The notes under the pieces were generated by a model. That model made no database searches. It saw only the letters and a list, made by a program, of their open reading frames with translations, and was not told the origin of the DNA. From Contendibacter sp031732755 (GTDB taxonomy: Bacteria; Pseudomonadota; Gammaproteobacteria; Competibacterales; Competibacteraceae), in NCBI GenBank assembly GCA_031732755.1, contig JAVMKI010000006.1, forward strand, positions 1-49,264: a DNA stretch of 49,264 bases, in the 5' to 3' direction. Shown in pieces: positions 16,239 to 25,020 of the stretch. The number at the start of each line of letters is the position of its first letter. Within the stretch, counting starts at the first letter, position 1. The translations under genes were made by a program, and so were the position numbers.

Positions 16239-18784
16239 TCGTCACGGTACTGGCGCGGCGGTGGCCTTGCAAACCCGTCATCCTCGCTATATCGCGTTGG
16301 AGACTCTCGCGGCGCGACTGCGTTGCCGCGACGGCGGTCGGTCCAGCGGTCGCGACGCTCGACCCGGGCCTCCTGACAGCCATCCGCTGGGCGGCAACGC
16401 CCCGTCCAGCGTCCCACGGTCTGATCGGCGGCTTCCAAACCTCGCCGTACCTCGTTGCTGACCGTGGTGCTGGCGTGGCCGACCAGATGGCCAAATTCAG
16501 CGGCGGCGCGACCGGCGTCATCCCGAAACTGAGTGATCGGATCGGCGGATTGCGCTGGGGGAGCCGCCGAAGGGGAAGCGGGCCTAGGTTTGGGGTTGGC
16601 GCGCGACACGGTCGGGGCAGTGGCGCCGGATCGGCTGACCAATTCGATGGGTGGGGAATTCGGTGGAGCGGATTGTGGGCGCGACTCCAACTTGATCGGC
16701 GGCGGGGCAGGCACGGGTTCCGAACGTGACTCCAACTTGATCGGCGGCAGGGCGGGCGCGGGTTCCGAACGTGACTCCAACTTGATCGGCGGCAGGGCGG
16801 GTACGGGTTCCGTCCGCGACGCAATCCGGCTGGGCGGTTCGGTGCGGGCGACCGGATCGGCGGGCTTGGATACCGGTTTGGGCATCGTCGGTGGGCGCGA
16901 CGCGACGCGAGCAGTGGGCTGAGTCTGAGCGGCCGGCCTGGATGAACCGCTGTCGTGCGGTTTGGGCCTGGTCTGGGCGGCGGTGAGTGGGCGCTGCCGT
17001 GCTTCCGGCGCGGCGGGCGGCGTCGGTTTCGCGATCCGGGGAGTTGTGGTGGGACGATCCATGACCACGGCCCGTTCGACCGGAGCCGAATGGGGATGAA
17101 CGCCGGGCCGGTCGGCGGCAACGGCGGGGGCGGGTTTGGCGGGTTTGAAAGGGGCTGACGGTTTGGCGTGGATCGCGGGGCGTGGTTCTCCAACAGGGGA
17201 TGGAGTAGGGGAGGGTGGAGTTGCAACCACGGCTCGTTGTTTGGTCGCGGGCGACGCGGGTTTGGGGGCGAGCCGAGGCTGGGTGGGTGCAATTCGGGCC
17301 GGAGGGGATACAGCCTCCGCCGGTTCAGGTGCCCCCACCACTGGCGAGGATGGAACATCCATCGCCGGTTCGGGTGCTCCCACCACTGACGGGGATGGCG
17401 CGTCCACCGGTTCGGGCGCTTCCGCCACCGGCGCGTCAGTGGTTGCTGGCGGCGCGGGCGTCTCCTCGACGGGGGCGACGGTGGTTGCTGGCGGCGCGGG
17501 CGCGGTGTCGGAAACCGTGGGGGATGGACTGGACGGGATCGTCGACGGGGGTTCCGCTGGCTTGGCCAGCTTGGCGGGTGGCGGCGCGATGACGGTGCGC
17601 AGCGGTTCGGCCTGGTCCGGGCCGATCTCGCTGACCGGATGAACGACAGCCCAGGCTACGGCACCCGCCAACCCTGCGGCGCCGGTTAGCAACACCCACC
17701 GTCGCCGGAACCCCGACAATGGCGAATTGTTGCGGCGCGGATGCCGGTTCGGTGGTTCGGTGACGGGCGGCGGCGCACTCCAGTCGGGCGTTAGCGTCGG
17801 TGCGGCAAAGGGAGCGACGCGCGCCAGGTCCAACGCCGCGCGGATTTCCAACGCATCGGCGGGCCGGTCCACCGGTTCGCGAGCCAGCAATCGGTCGATC
17901 AGGTTGACCAGTAACGCTGCTGTTCCACTACCCTGTTCCGGCCGCGCCGGCACGGTCCAGAATTCGATGGAGCGCCGCAGCAACGCCCGCTCCTCGTCGT
18001 CCAGTCCGCCCAGTTGCGCGCCCCGTTGGCCCGCGCCTTCCTGGCCGTACAGGGCCAGCAGTTGACTGAGTCGGCGCTGAGCGGTAGTGGTCGGCTGATC
18101 GGTGAGCAGGGTAAACAGCAGCAATCCCAGCGCGTAGTAATCAGCGCGGTAGTCCACGGCGTACTCGCAGCCCTCCGCCCCCTGGCGGGCGGGCAACACT
18201 TGTTCCGGGGCCATGGTGGCGGGAGTGCCGATGAACGAACGGGTATTGTCGCCATTCTCGCGCTTGAGCGAGCCGAAATCGGCCAGCTTGAGCCGCGTGC
18301 CATCGTCGCCGACCAGGAGATTGCTGAACTTGAGGTCGCGGTAGACGAAACCGGCCTGGTGGACGACATCCAAACCGTCCAGGATTTGCTCGGCCCAATC
18401 GAGGATTTGCGTCAGGTCCGGCGGTGCGTTCTCCCTTCGCAGTTGCGCCAGCCACTGGCCAAGATTGGCCTGCAAGCGTTCCAGCACCAACGCGGGTTGA
18501 CCATCCACCGCGCCATGGTCGAGCAGGGTAACGACGTGGCGGGACTGGTCAGCGTCCAAGCCGCGCAGAAAGGTGATTTCCCGCTCCAGATGCGCGCGCC
18601 AATGGCCGTGCAAGGCTGGATCGGCCTGGTTCATCGCCTCGGCGTTGATCAGCTTGATGGCGACGGCGCGGCCCGTGACGTCGGTGGCCGCCCAGACTTC
18701 ACCGTAGCTGCCCGCGCCGCTCGACAGCACGGCGTCGAGTTGGTAGTCCCGGCCATTGATCGCGATCTGCTCACCATTGCGCAT
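16229..18784 (-). CDS. Membrane-anchored Ser/Thr protein kinase with long Pro-rich tail
   Basis: An 851-residue PknB-type (Hanks) kinase. The catalytic domain spans roughly residues 10-315 and has a Gly loop (GAGSYGEVW), the ATP-binding K44 (VAIKLI), the catalytic loop YRDLKFSN (D150, N155; Tyr replaces the usual His), DFG at 169-171 and APE in MAPEQ. One hydrophobic helix follows near residues 363-383 (LLTGAAGLAGAVAWAVV). The remaining 450 or so residues would lie outside the cytoplasm and are rich in Pro, Ala and Glu with internal repeats; no PASTA domain is evident. It faces, on the other strand, a PBP-SEDS-FHA gene trio, which suggests a role in signalling to cell-wall synthesis. That role is an inference. 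Confidence 0.88.
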   Translation of the reverse strand: MRNGEQIAINGRDYQLDAVLSSGAGSYGEVWAATDVTGRAVAIKLINAEAMNQADPALHGHWRAHLEREITFLRGLDADQSRHVVTLLDHGAVDGQPALVLERLQANLGQWLAQLRRENAPPDLTQILDWAEQILDGLDVVHQAGFVYRDLKFSNLLVGDDGTRLKLADFGSLKRENGDNTRSFIGTPATMAPEQVLPARQGAEGCEYAVDYRADYYALGLLLFTLLTDQPTTTAQRRLSQLLALYGQEGAGQRGAQLGGLDDEERALLRRSIEFWTVPARPEQGSGTAALLVNLIDRLLAREPVDRPADALEIRAALDLARVAPFAAPTLTPDWSAPPPVTEPPNRHPRRNNSPLSGFRRRWVLLTGAAGLAGAVAWAVVHPVSEIGPDQAEPLRTVIAPPPAKLAKPAEPPSTIPSSPSPTVSDTAPAPPATTVAPVEETPAPPATTDAPVAEAPEPVDAPSPSVVGAPEPAMDVPSSPVVGAPEPAEAVSPPARIAPTQPRLAPKPASPATKQRAVVATPPSPTPSPVGEPRPAIHAKPSAPFKPAKPAPAVAADRPGVHPHSAPVERAVVMDRPTTTPRIAKPTPPAAPEARQRPLTAAQTRPKPHDSGSSRPAAQTQPTARVASRPPTMPKPVSKPADPVARTEPPSRIASRTEPVPALPPIKLESRSEPAPALPPIKLESRSEPVPAPPPIKLESRPQSAPPNSPPIELVSRSGATAPTVSRANPKPRPASPSAAPPAQSADPITQFRDDAGRAAAEFGHLVGHASTTVSNEVRRGLEAADQTVGRWTGRCRPADGCQEARVERRDRWTDRRRGNAVAPRESPTRYSEDDGFARPPPRQYRDDYR
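16681..16815. repeat. Three 45-bp tandem repeats inside the kinase gene
   Basis: Three direct copies of a 45-base unit begin at 16681, 16726 and 16771 and differ at only a few bases. They keep the kinase frame and encode a 15-residue Pro-rich motif (IKLESRSEPVPAPPP). Such repeats can change number by slippage without breaking the frame. Confidence 0.9.
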
Positions 18785-19456
18785 ACGTATTCTCCACTAG
18801 TGGCGGGCGGGTCACTGGAACGCGGGGTGGTCAGTGGTCTGTCATCGCCGGCAAGCCGGTTTAGTCCACCAAGGGTATTGGTCCGGAACCGCGGTTGGTG
18901 GTGTGCCAGAGGGTGCCGTCACCCGCCGGACCAGGCCAAACCATCCTGGCCATCGTTATTGAAGTAGTATTGTTGCATAAATACTCAAGGTCCCCTATCG
19001 GAGGCTTGAACGAACCGAGGCGAGAGTATCGGATATAGATCCCATTGCCTGCGATCGCCGCTGCGGCGCACCGCTTTTTTCGGCGGGGCGACGATCAAGG
19101 GCGGAGCTTGGTGGATTACGGTGGCGTCTGGCTGCTGGAATTTCTGGAGTTGAGTAAATGCCGGATCAAGATGGTCGAAACCGAACAAAATCGTGGGCTG
19201 AAATTCTTCGCGGTGGGAAGCGGCACGATGTCGCACGTCTGCCTGAGTGGATGCAAACAAAGCGCCGTCTAATCTGGCTTCCATACTTCAGCGTGAGAGT
19301 TCCGCCCAAGGCGACGTTTTGACGCCGCGAACCGCCGGAGCGACTCGAATGGCATTCCCACATCGGTAAGGTGAGAATGAGAGCTTCAGCTTGCTTGTCA
19401 AAGACTCGTCCGCAACCATCAGGTCAAGTATTTTACCATTACCCGCATCGTTTTGC
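18785..19456. other. Divergent intergenic region between kinase and PBP genes
   Basis: This 672-base gap should hold the promoters of both the kinase (-) and the transpeptidase trio (+). An AT-rich stretch at about 18955-18985 (TATTGTTGCATAAATACTC) is the best promoter-like area. Bases 18985-19284 are open on the minus strand (99 codons) and 19045-19272 on the plus strand, but neither translation is recognisable or has a good ribosome site, so no gene was called. It may be a decayed gene. Confidence 0.4.
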
Positions 19457-22400
19457 ATGGAGCCCATACCGTCGCTGAACGGCGCTGTCTACCGCCGAAC
19501 CTTAACGCCATTACTGTTTGCGCTGGGCATTCTCCTGAGCGTCGGTCTACTGTACGGACGGCTGGCGGCTCTGTACACGCAACCGGCGGCGGTCCCGGTC
19601 GATCTTCCGCGCTTGCCGACGGATTTTCCGGACCCGGAGCTTACCATTCCATCCGGCTCCGGTTTTCAGCGCCTTGTTCCCAGCCAGGGCCTGCTGCTTA
19701 TCCAAGGACCGCGTCGACTCCTCGGTCAGCAGGAGGTTTCACTGTGCGACCAGCGTGTTTCGACATCCGCCACCGCCGCGACGCTATTACCGCTCTACAT
19801 TGGCTGGGATTGGGCGCAAGCCCGGGAAGCCGCCGTCGCCAATCTAGCCGCGCAACCGCCGCGCCCGGCGCATTACGGCCTGAAGAATCCCTTGCTGGAC
19901 GATGGTCCTGGCGGCGTGGACGTGCCCGCGTTCGCGGTGACGATGGAACCGGTCAGCGCGCCGTTGCGGCCCTACACCGACAATGAACCGCTACAGGTAA
20001 CCATTCGTGATCGCCGACCGGTATTGCTGCTGGCGGACACGACGGCCAGCGGTTCGGGTCCAGCGCTGGCATTTCGGCGCGACTTTTGGCTGTTATGGAA
20101 TGCCGGCGAATCGTCGAGCGCTGAGCATTACGACCGTGCGGTTCGAGTGCGTCGACTGGCGGAACAGGATTGTCCACTTGGCCGGCTAAGGGTCAGCGTG
20201 TACGGCGCAATCGCCGAAGAAGAAATCGGTTCCAGGACCGAGCCGCGCACCGTGCTGTGGTATCCAGGCGATGGACAACCCACGCGGGAATTGCATCTGA
20301 CGCCCGGACATTACACCGCACCTACTGCGTCGCCGCCGCGCCGTGAGGACGCCGATTTGTTCGACCGGGCGCTGGCCGCCGGTTTGCTGCGGCTGGGCGC
20401 GGATGGCCGGATTGCGGTCGCGCCGGCCGATTTGCCGCTGCGGCGACTTTACGCCAACGAACGTTCGGAATGGCTGACCCCACGTGACGGCGAACCCGAC
20501 TGGTTGAGCGGAGTGTGGGACGAGCAGGTTCGCCAGCTTCACCGGATGTTGCATTTCAGCCCGTCCGGCCGCTACGTGCGCCAGCAGATCGACGTGTTCA
20601 ACAGCCGACAACTGCTGGCGGCGGTGCGCTGGCGGCCGGAATCTCCCACCACGGGCGACTGGCGAGCCGAATGGGGCGACGCACCGTTGATGCTCACCAC
20701 CACCATGCCGTCCCTGGCCGGGCGGTTGTTCGCCGAGATTCCGCGTGGTTGGGAGCCGTGGCAGCGGGTGGCGCGCTGGCCGGCGCTGTCGGGGCGGCCA
20801 CCGGTCCGATTTCGCCTGACCCTGGATCGCCCGGCCCGACACGGCGCGCGGCTGGAGGTACTGGCGGTGGGCGTGACTCCGACCGTGACCGGGGCGACGG
20901 TACTGGCTCGCGACCCCCGCTGTCTGGAAGCGCGGCCCTGCGGCGAGCATGATGCGGCGGCCTATTGGTTGCGCTTGGAGCTGAATGAGGGCGCCACCGG
21001 CCTGACGCTGGATTTTCAACCGTTGCCAGCGACGGTGTTTCCCGATGCGTATCGTTATGACTTCGCCCACATCCAGCGTATGGGCGAACGGTTGGTCTGG
21101 CGTGATCCGCCGCCGACTGTGCGCGCCGCGCCGGTCCGGTCGCCGCCCGCCGAAGTGACGGTGCGCGACCGCGCCGGGGCCGTATTGCTGGAACGCGCCC
21201 AGCCCACCGAGACCGCCTGGGCGCTGGGATTGGCGGCGCTGGTCGGGTTGGACCCGGCCCACGAAAGTGCGGTGGGCCACACGCTGGCGCTGCTCGGTGA
21301 ATATGGCGTCATGGCGGTGGATGCACGACTGACCGTGGATGCCCCCTTGCAGGCGGCGGCGCGGCAGGCGTTGCTGAGGCGATTGCCAGCGGTCAGCGCG
21401 GCCTTTAAACCTACCGATCCTTATCGGGCGGTACGAGTGGCCAGTCTGGTCGTCCTGGACGCTGACCGGGGCGATATTCTGGCGGTGGCCAATAGTCCGG
21501 AACCGCCGCAAGGCGCGGCCTGGGCCGATCTGTACAGCTTCGCGGTCGGTCAACCGCGCCGCAACCCGCTGCGAATCTGGGCCTGGCAACACGACGGCGG
21601 TGGATTGTACCCGGCGGGTTCGGCGTTCAAATTGGTGGATGCGCTGCTGTTGGAGCGAGAGGCGGCGCGGCGGCCAGAACTGGCGCCGCTATTGGCCGGG
21701 TTGAGCGGCCCGGAATGGGTGCAACTGCCGCTGGCGCAAACCGACGATTTTGGGGCGGGCGCCGCCTGTTATCCCGCCCACGCCGAAGGGTGCGCGCCGT
21801 GGGCGCGTCAACCGGGCCTCCGTTACGACTGGCCCGCGCCGGCCGCGGTGCATAATTTCCGAGGCGGGGCCGGGGCGGAGAGCCTGCTGGAGCGGATGCA
21901 ACGGTATGGCGATGATCGCTATGGCCTGGCGCAGGCGCTGCGCGATTCGCTCAATACCTGGTTCGCCTGGCTGGTGGAGACCACCGACGCCACCCTGTTG
22001 GACGATCCGTCCGCGCCGGGACTGGCAGGCGTTCGGGCGCTGACGCCGGATGCCCTGCGCGGCGCGCGGCCACTACTGGACGTGGCGGCTGGACTCGGCT
22101 TCGGCGCGGCCCAGGATTTGGATGGCGGTCTGTTGCCGGCGGGTGTGGTCGAGTCCGACGACGCGCTGCGCACAACGGCTTCCACGCTGGACCCGATGAC
22201 CAGCCGTACCGAGGTCCGGCTGGCGGCGCTGGGGTTTCGGATGCAGGTCACGCCATTGCAACTGGCCGAGGTCGCGGCGGCCATCGCCACTGGCCGTCGG
22301 GTGACGCCCCGGTTGCTGGCGGAATTGAACGGGCGGCTCGCCAGCGACGCGGAAGGCGCGGCGCTGGACATCGCTACCGACCGTATCCGCCAAGGGATGC

Positions 22401-22690
22401 AACTCGTGGTCAGCGCCGGCACCGCGCGCGCCGCGTTCGCCGACCCACGCTTCGCGACCATCCGGCCTTTTCTGTACGCCAAAACCGGCACCGCCGATCT
22501 GGATGAAACCGGCGCGGTGCAAAACGCTTGGCTGGTGGGTTGGTTGGAGCCTGGCGCGGTGCCGGGCGAATCGCGCCGGTTGGCGTTCGCTTGCCTGATC
22601 AGCCATACCACCGGAACCGGTGGCGAGGAATGCGGACCGGTGGTGGCGGACTGGCTGACGGCGTTGATCGCCGCGCGGAGTCCACCATGA
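19457..22690 (+). CDS. Large penicillin-binding transpeptidase
   Basis: A 1077-residue membrane-anchored protein. After a short cytoplasmic tail one helix spans about residues 13-37 (TLTPLLFALGILLSVGLLYG). Residues about 40-620 are an unrecognised extracytoplasmic part. The C-terminal third is a transpeptidase with all three active-site motifs: SAFK with the nucleophile S722 (PAGSAFKL), SLN at S831 and KTG at K1009. It should form peptide cross-links in the wall. At this size it is far longer than class B PBPs (about 600). No glycosyltransferase domain was recognised; the SEDS partner next to it could supply that activity. The start at 19457 was chosen because it directly precedes the membrane helix; the frame is open from 19391. 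The stop overlaps the next start (ATGA). Confidence 0.82.
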   Translation: MEPIPSLNGAVYRRTLTPLLFALGILLSVGLLYGRLAALYTQPAAVPVDLPRLPTDFPDPELTIPSGSGFQRLVPSQGLLLIQGPRRLLGQQEVSLCDQRVSTSATAATLLPLYIGWDWAQAREAAVANLAAQPPRPAHYGLKNPLLDDGPGGVDVPAFAVTMEPVSAPLRPYTDNEPLQVTIRDRRPVLLLADTTASGSGPALAFRRDFWLLWNAGESSSAEHYDRAVRVRRLAEQDCPLGRLRVSVYGAIAEEEIGSRTEPRTVLWYPGDGQPTRELHLTPGHYTAPTASPPRREDADLFDRALAAGLLRLGADGRIAVAPADLPLRRLYANERSEWLTPRDGEPDWLSGVWDEQVRQLHRMLHFSPSGRYVRQQIDVFNSRQLLAAVRWRPESPTTGDWRAEWGDAPLMLTTTMPSLAGRLFAEIPRGWEPWQRVARWPALSGRPPVRFRLTLDRPARHGARLEVLAVGVTPTVTGATVLARDPRCLEARPCGEHDAAAYWLRLELNEGATGLTLDFQPLPATVFPDAYRYDFAHIQRMGERLVWRDPPPTVRAAPVRSPPAEVTVRDRAGAVLLERAQPTETAWALGLAALVGLDPAHESAVGHTLALLGEYGVMAVDARLTVDAPLQAAARQALLRRLPAVSAAFKPTDPYRAVRVASLVVLDADRGDILAVANSPEPPQGAAWADLYSFAVGQPRRNPLRIWAWQHDGGGLYPAGSAFKLVDALLLEREAARRPELAPLLAGLSGPEWVQLPLAQTDDFGAGAACYPAHAEGCAPWARQPGLRYDWPAPAAVHNFRGGAGAESLLERMQRYGDDRYGLAQALRDSLNTWFAWLVETTDATLLDDPSAPGLAGVRALTPDALRGARPLLDVAAGLGFGAAQDLDGGLLPAGVVESDDALRTTASTLDPMTSRTEVRLAALGFRMQVTPLQLAEVAAAIATGRRVTPRLLAELNGRLASDAEGAALDIATDRIRQGMQLVVSAGTARAAFADPRFATIRPFLYAKTGTADLDETGAVQNAWLVGWLEPGAVPGESRRLAFACLISHTTGTGGEECGPVVADWLTALIAARSPP

Positions 22691-25020
22691 CATCCCGGCA
22701 TCGATTCTGGTTGTTGCTGGTCTGGCTGTTGCCCGTGCTGGCGGTGGCTTGGACAGTGTATCGGGCGCCCGCCTGGCAGGAGCCACGCACCCTGACGGTG
22801 ACGCTGGCACCCGGTCGAAGCGTGATTCTGGGGCGTGAGGCATTGCGAGCGCCACAGGCCGATAGCGAACATGTGCTGTTGCGCCGTGGAGCGGCTGGCG
22901 ACTGGCGGCTGGCCAACATCGCGCCCAGCAAGCAAGTGCTGTGGCGGCCGGCCTGGGGTCACGATGATCGCCCCACGCGGGAGTGGCCGTTGACGGTCGG
23001 CGCGACCTTCACGGTCGGCGCTCAGTCTTTCACGACGCTGGCCGCTGGCGCGGAGCGACTGACGCTGCAAGCGGGCAGCCAACGCTGGGATTATGATGGT
23101 CTTCGCTTGCGGCGGGACGGTCAACCGCTGCCGGAGTGCATCGCTAACCATCGAACCTGGTTGCGCGAGCGGCTGGCCGCCTGGGGTTTGGGCGGACTGA
23201 TGCAACAGCCGCTGCGACTGGGCGGCGGGGTGTATTGCGCCGACCGTCTGGGATTGCCGGGGGTGCCGGTGGATACCGCGATCATCGTTCCCACCCGACC
23301 GGGGTTCGCCTTGCGGCCAGGCAACGCCGGTCGGCTGGATGGGCCGCCGGTGACGGTGGCGGCGGGGACATCGGCGGCGGAATCGTTGTGGCGACGTTCC
23401 ATTCCGCTGGCGACCGGTGATCGCCTGATCATCGGTCGCACCCACTATCGGGTGATGCATACCGAACCGGCGCTGGAACTGGCGGTGCTGATCCGCGCGC
23501 AGCGCTGGCCGGCGGGTTCGGTTCCGCCGGACGCCACGTCGGCGATACGGACGCGCTGGCAACCGATGGTTTGGTTGCGCCCAGCCGCGCCAAGCGATCT
23601 GTACTGGCCGCTGGCGCTGGGACTGCCGCCGCTACTCTTGGCCCTGGTCTGGCCGGGACGACGGCGGCATTGGCCGGAAGGCCCGGTCCGGCGGCGTATC
23701 GCGCTGGGGCTGGGATTGGCTGGGGCCTGCCTGGGTGTGCATATGAGCATTCTGACCGCGCCGGCATTGTGGCCCTATCTGCTGGCTTGGCCCGCGTTGC
23801 TGGTCTGGCTGTGGACGGTGCGCTCGCCATGGAACGGTGGCCTGCTGGCGACATTGACCTTGCTGCTGGGTAGCGGGTTGGCGACCCTGCTGCAACTAGG
23901 CGTGGGCGCTGGTGAATCCGGCTGGTTGCGTTACGGCGGCAGTGGCGCGGCGCTGGCGGGCGCATTCGGCTGGACGGCCTGGGCTGGGTGGACGTTCTGG
24001 CGCTGGCGGCGACCGGCTCCCTGGTTGAACGCGCAACGGGTGCGCTGGGGGTTGCGGTTGCTGGGTGGTGCTGGGTTGGCGTTGCTGGCGGCGCAGGCCG
24101 CGTTTGGTGACGAGGGCGGCTGGGGCGGATTCCAGCCGTTCGAACTGACCAAGCTAGCGCTGGTGACGGCGGCGGCCTACGCTCTGATGCTGCGGGTACG
24201 GTTGTGGGGACGTGACTGGAGTTTCGCTAAGCCGTCGCTCTGGCTGCGCTATCTGGGGCCGGTGACGCTGCTGCTGGCGGCGAGCGGGTTCGCCCTGGTG
24301 TTCCTGCGCGATTTCTCGCCGCTGGTGCTCTTGCTGATCGGCGCGCTGGCCTTGGCCTGGGCCTATTTGCGGGCGCATCCCGAACCGGCTTGGCGCTGGG
24401 GCGGTGGCGTGGTGGTGCTGACGCTGGTCGCGCTCCTGGCCTTGGGCGTGGTCTGGCTACACGACCGACCGGAGGATTTTCCACTGAATTTTCAGACGGA
24501 TCGCATCCAGGTTTGGGCTGCGCCGGAACGGTATCCCCATTCCGGTTATCAATTGCGGCGGGCGCTGGAGGCGATTCGCGCCGGCGGCTGGCGGGGCGCG
24601 GCCTGGGGTGACGGGGTGAATGGCCGGGCCATGGCGATTCCGGTAGTGGAGAACGACTTTACGCCGGCGTTCTTTCTAAGCCGGCAAGGTGGCGTGGCGG
24701 CGCTGGGGTTGGTGGGACTACAAACCGCGTTCATCCTGTTGTTGCTGGCGATTGCGGACCGCGCCCTAAGCTGGATTGGACGCGGCGATTACCGGCTGAC
24801 CGCATGGGGTGGATTCGCGTATTTTACCCTGTATGGCGGCGCGGCCCTGCTCGGCGCGCACATGCTGGTGTCCTGGGGCGCCAACCTGGGTTTTTTGCCG
24901 GTCATGGGCCAGCCGATGCCGCTGCTGTCGGCCGCCGGGAGTCATCTGATCTTATTCTTGTTGCCAATCGTGGCGCTGGCCGTCGCGGTTGAGGAAAAAA
25001 GCCATGCCAACCCAACCTGA
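22687..25020 (+). CDS. SEDS (FtsW/RodA-like) protein with extra N-terminal domain
   Basis: A 777-residue membrane protein. The C-terminal 480 residues have about ten helices and SEDS landmarks: GGFQPFELTKLALVTAAAY (like the FQPSELAK block of FtsW), NDFTPAFFLSRQGGVAALG and the late GQPMPLLSAAGSHL, close to the conserved P-x-S-x-G-G-S region. SEDS proteins polymerise glycan strands with a partner class B PBP. Before this, residue 8-25 form a helix and about 30-310 a separate domain with FHA-like traits (ILGREALRAPQADSEHVLL, then GDWRLANIAPSKQVLW). The ATG overlaps the stop of the transpeptidase by four bases, so the two are translationally coupled. The family call is firm; the FHA reading is tentative. 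Confidence 0.83.
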   Translation: MTSRHRFWLLLVWLLPVLAVAWTVYRAPAWQEPRTLTVTLAPGRSVILGREALRAPQADSEHVLLRRGAAGDWRLANIAPSKQVLWRPAWGHDDRPTREWPLTVGATFTVGAQSFTTLAAGAERLTLQAGSQRWDYDGLRLRRDGQPLPECIANHRTWLRERLAAWGLGGLMQQPLRLGGGVYCADRLGLPGVPVDTAIIVPTRPGFALRPGNAGRLDGPPVTVAAGTSAAESLWRRSIPLATGDRLIIGRTHYRVMHTEPALELAVLIRAQRWPAGSVPPDATSAIRTRWQPMVWLRPAAPSDLYWPLALGLPPLLLALVWPGRRRHWPEGPVRRRIALGLGLAGACLGVHMSILTAPALWPYLLAWPALLVWLWTVRSPWNGGLLATLTLLLGSGLATLLQLGVGAGESGWLRYGGSGAALAGAFGWTAWAGWTFWRWRRPAPWLNAQRVRWGLRLLGGAGLALLAAQAAFGDEGGWGGFQPFELTKLALVTAAAYALMLRVRLWGRDWSFAKPSLWLRYLGPVTLLLAASGFALVFLRDFSPLVLLLIGALALAWAYLRAHPEPAWRWGGGVVVLTLVALLALGVVWLHDRPEDFPLNFQTDRIQVWAAPERYPHSGYQLRRALEAIRAGGWRGAAWGDGVNGRAMAIPVVENDFTPAFFLSRQGGVAALGLVGLQTAFILLLLAIADRALSWIGRGDYRLTAWGGFAYFTLYGGAALLGAHMLVSWGANLGFLPVMGQPMPLLSAAGSHLILFLLPIVALAVAVEEKSHANPT

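Noticed and set aside
16681..16815. CRISPR-like array
   Set aside because: The copies are directly adjacent in-frame repeats with no spacers and encode part of the kinase.
21919..23562. 547-codon minus-strand frame across the PBP-SEDS junction
   Set aside because: It spans two confirmed genes that carry active-site motifs; the translation is Arg/Pro-rich shadow protein.
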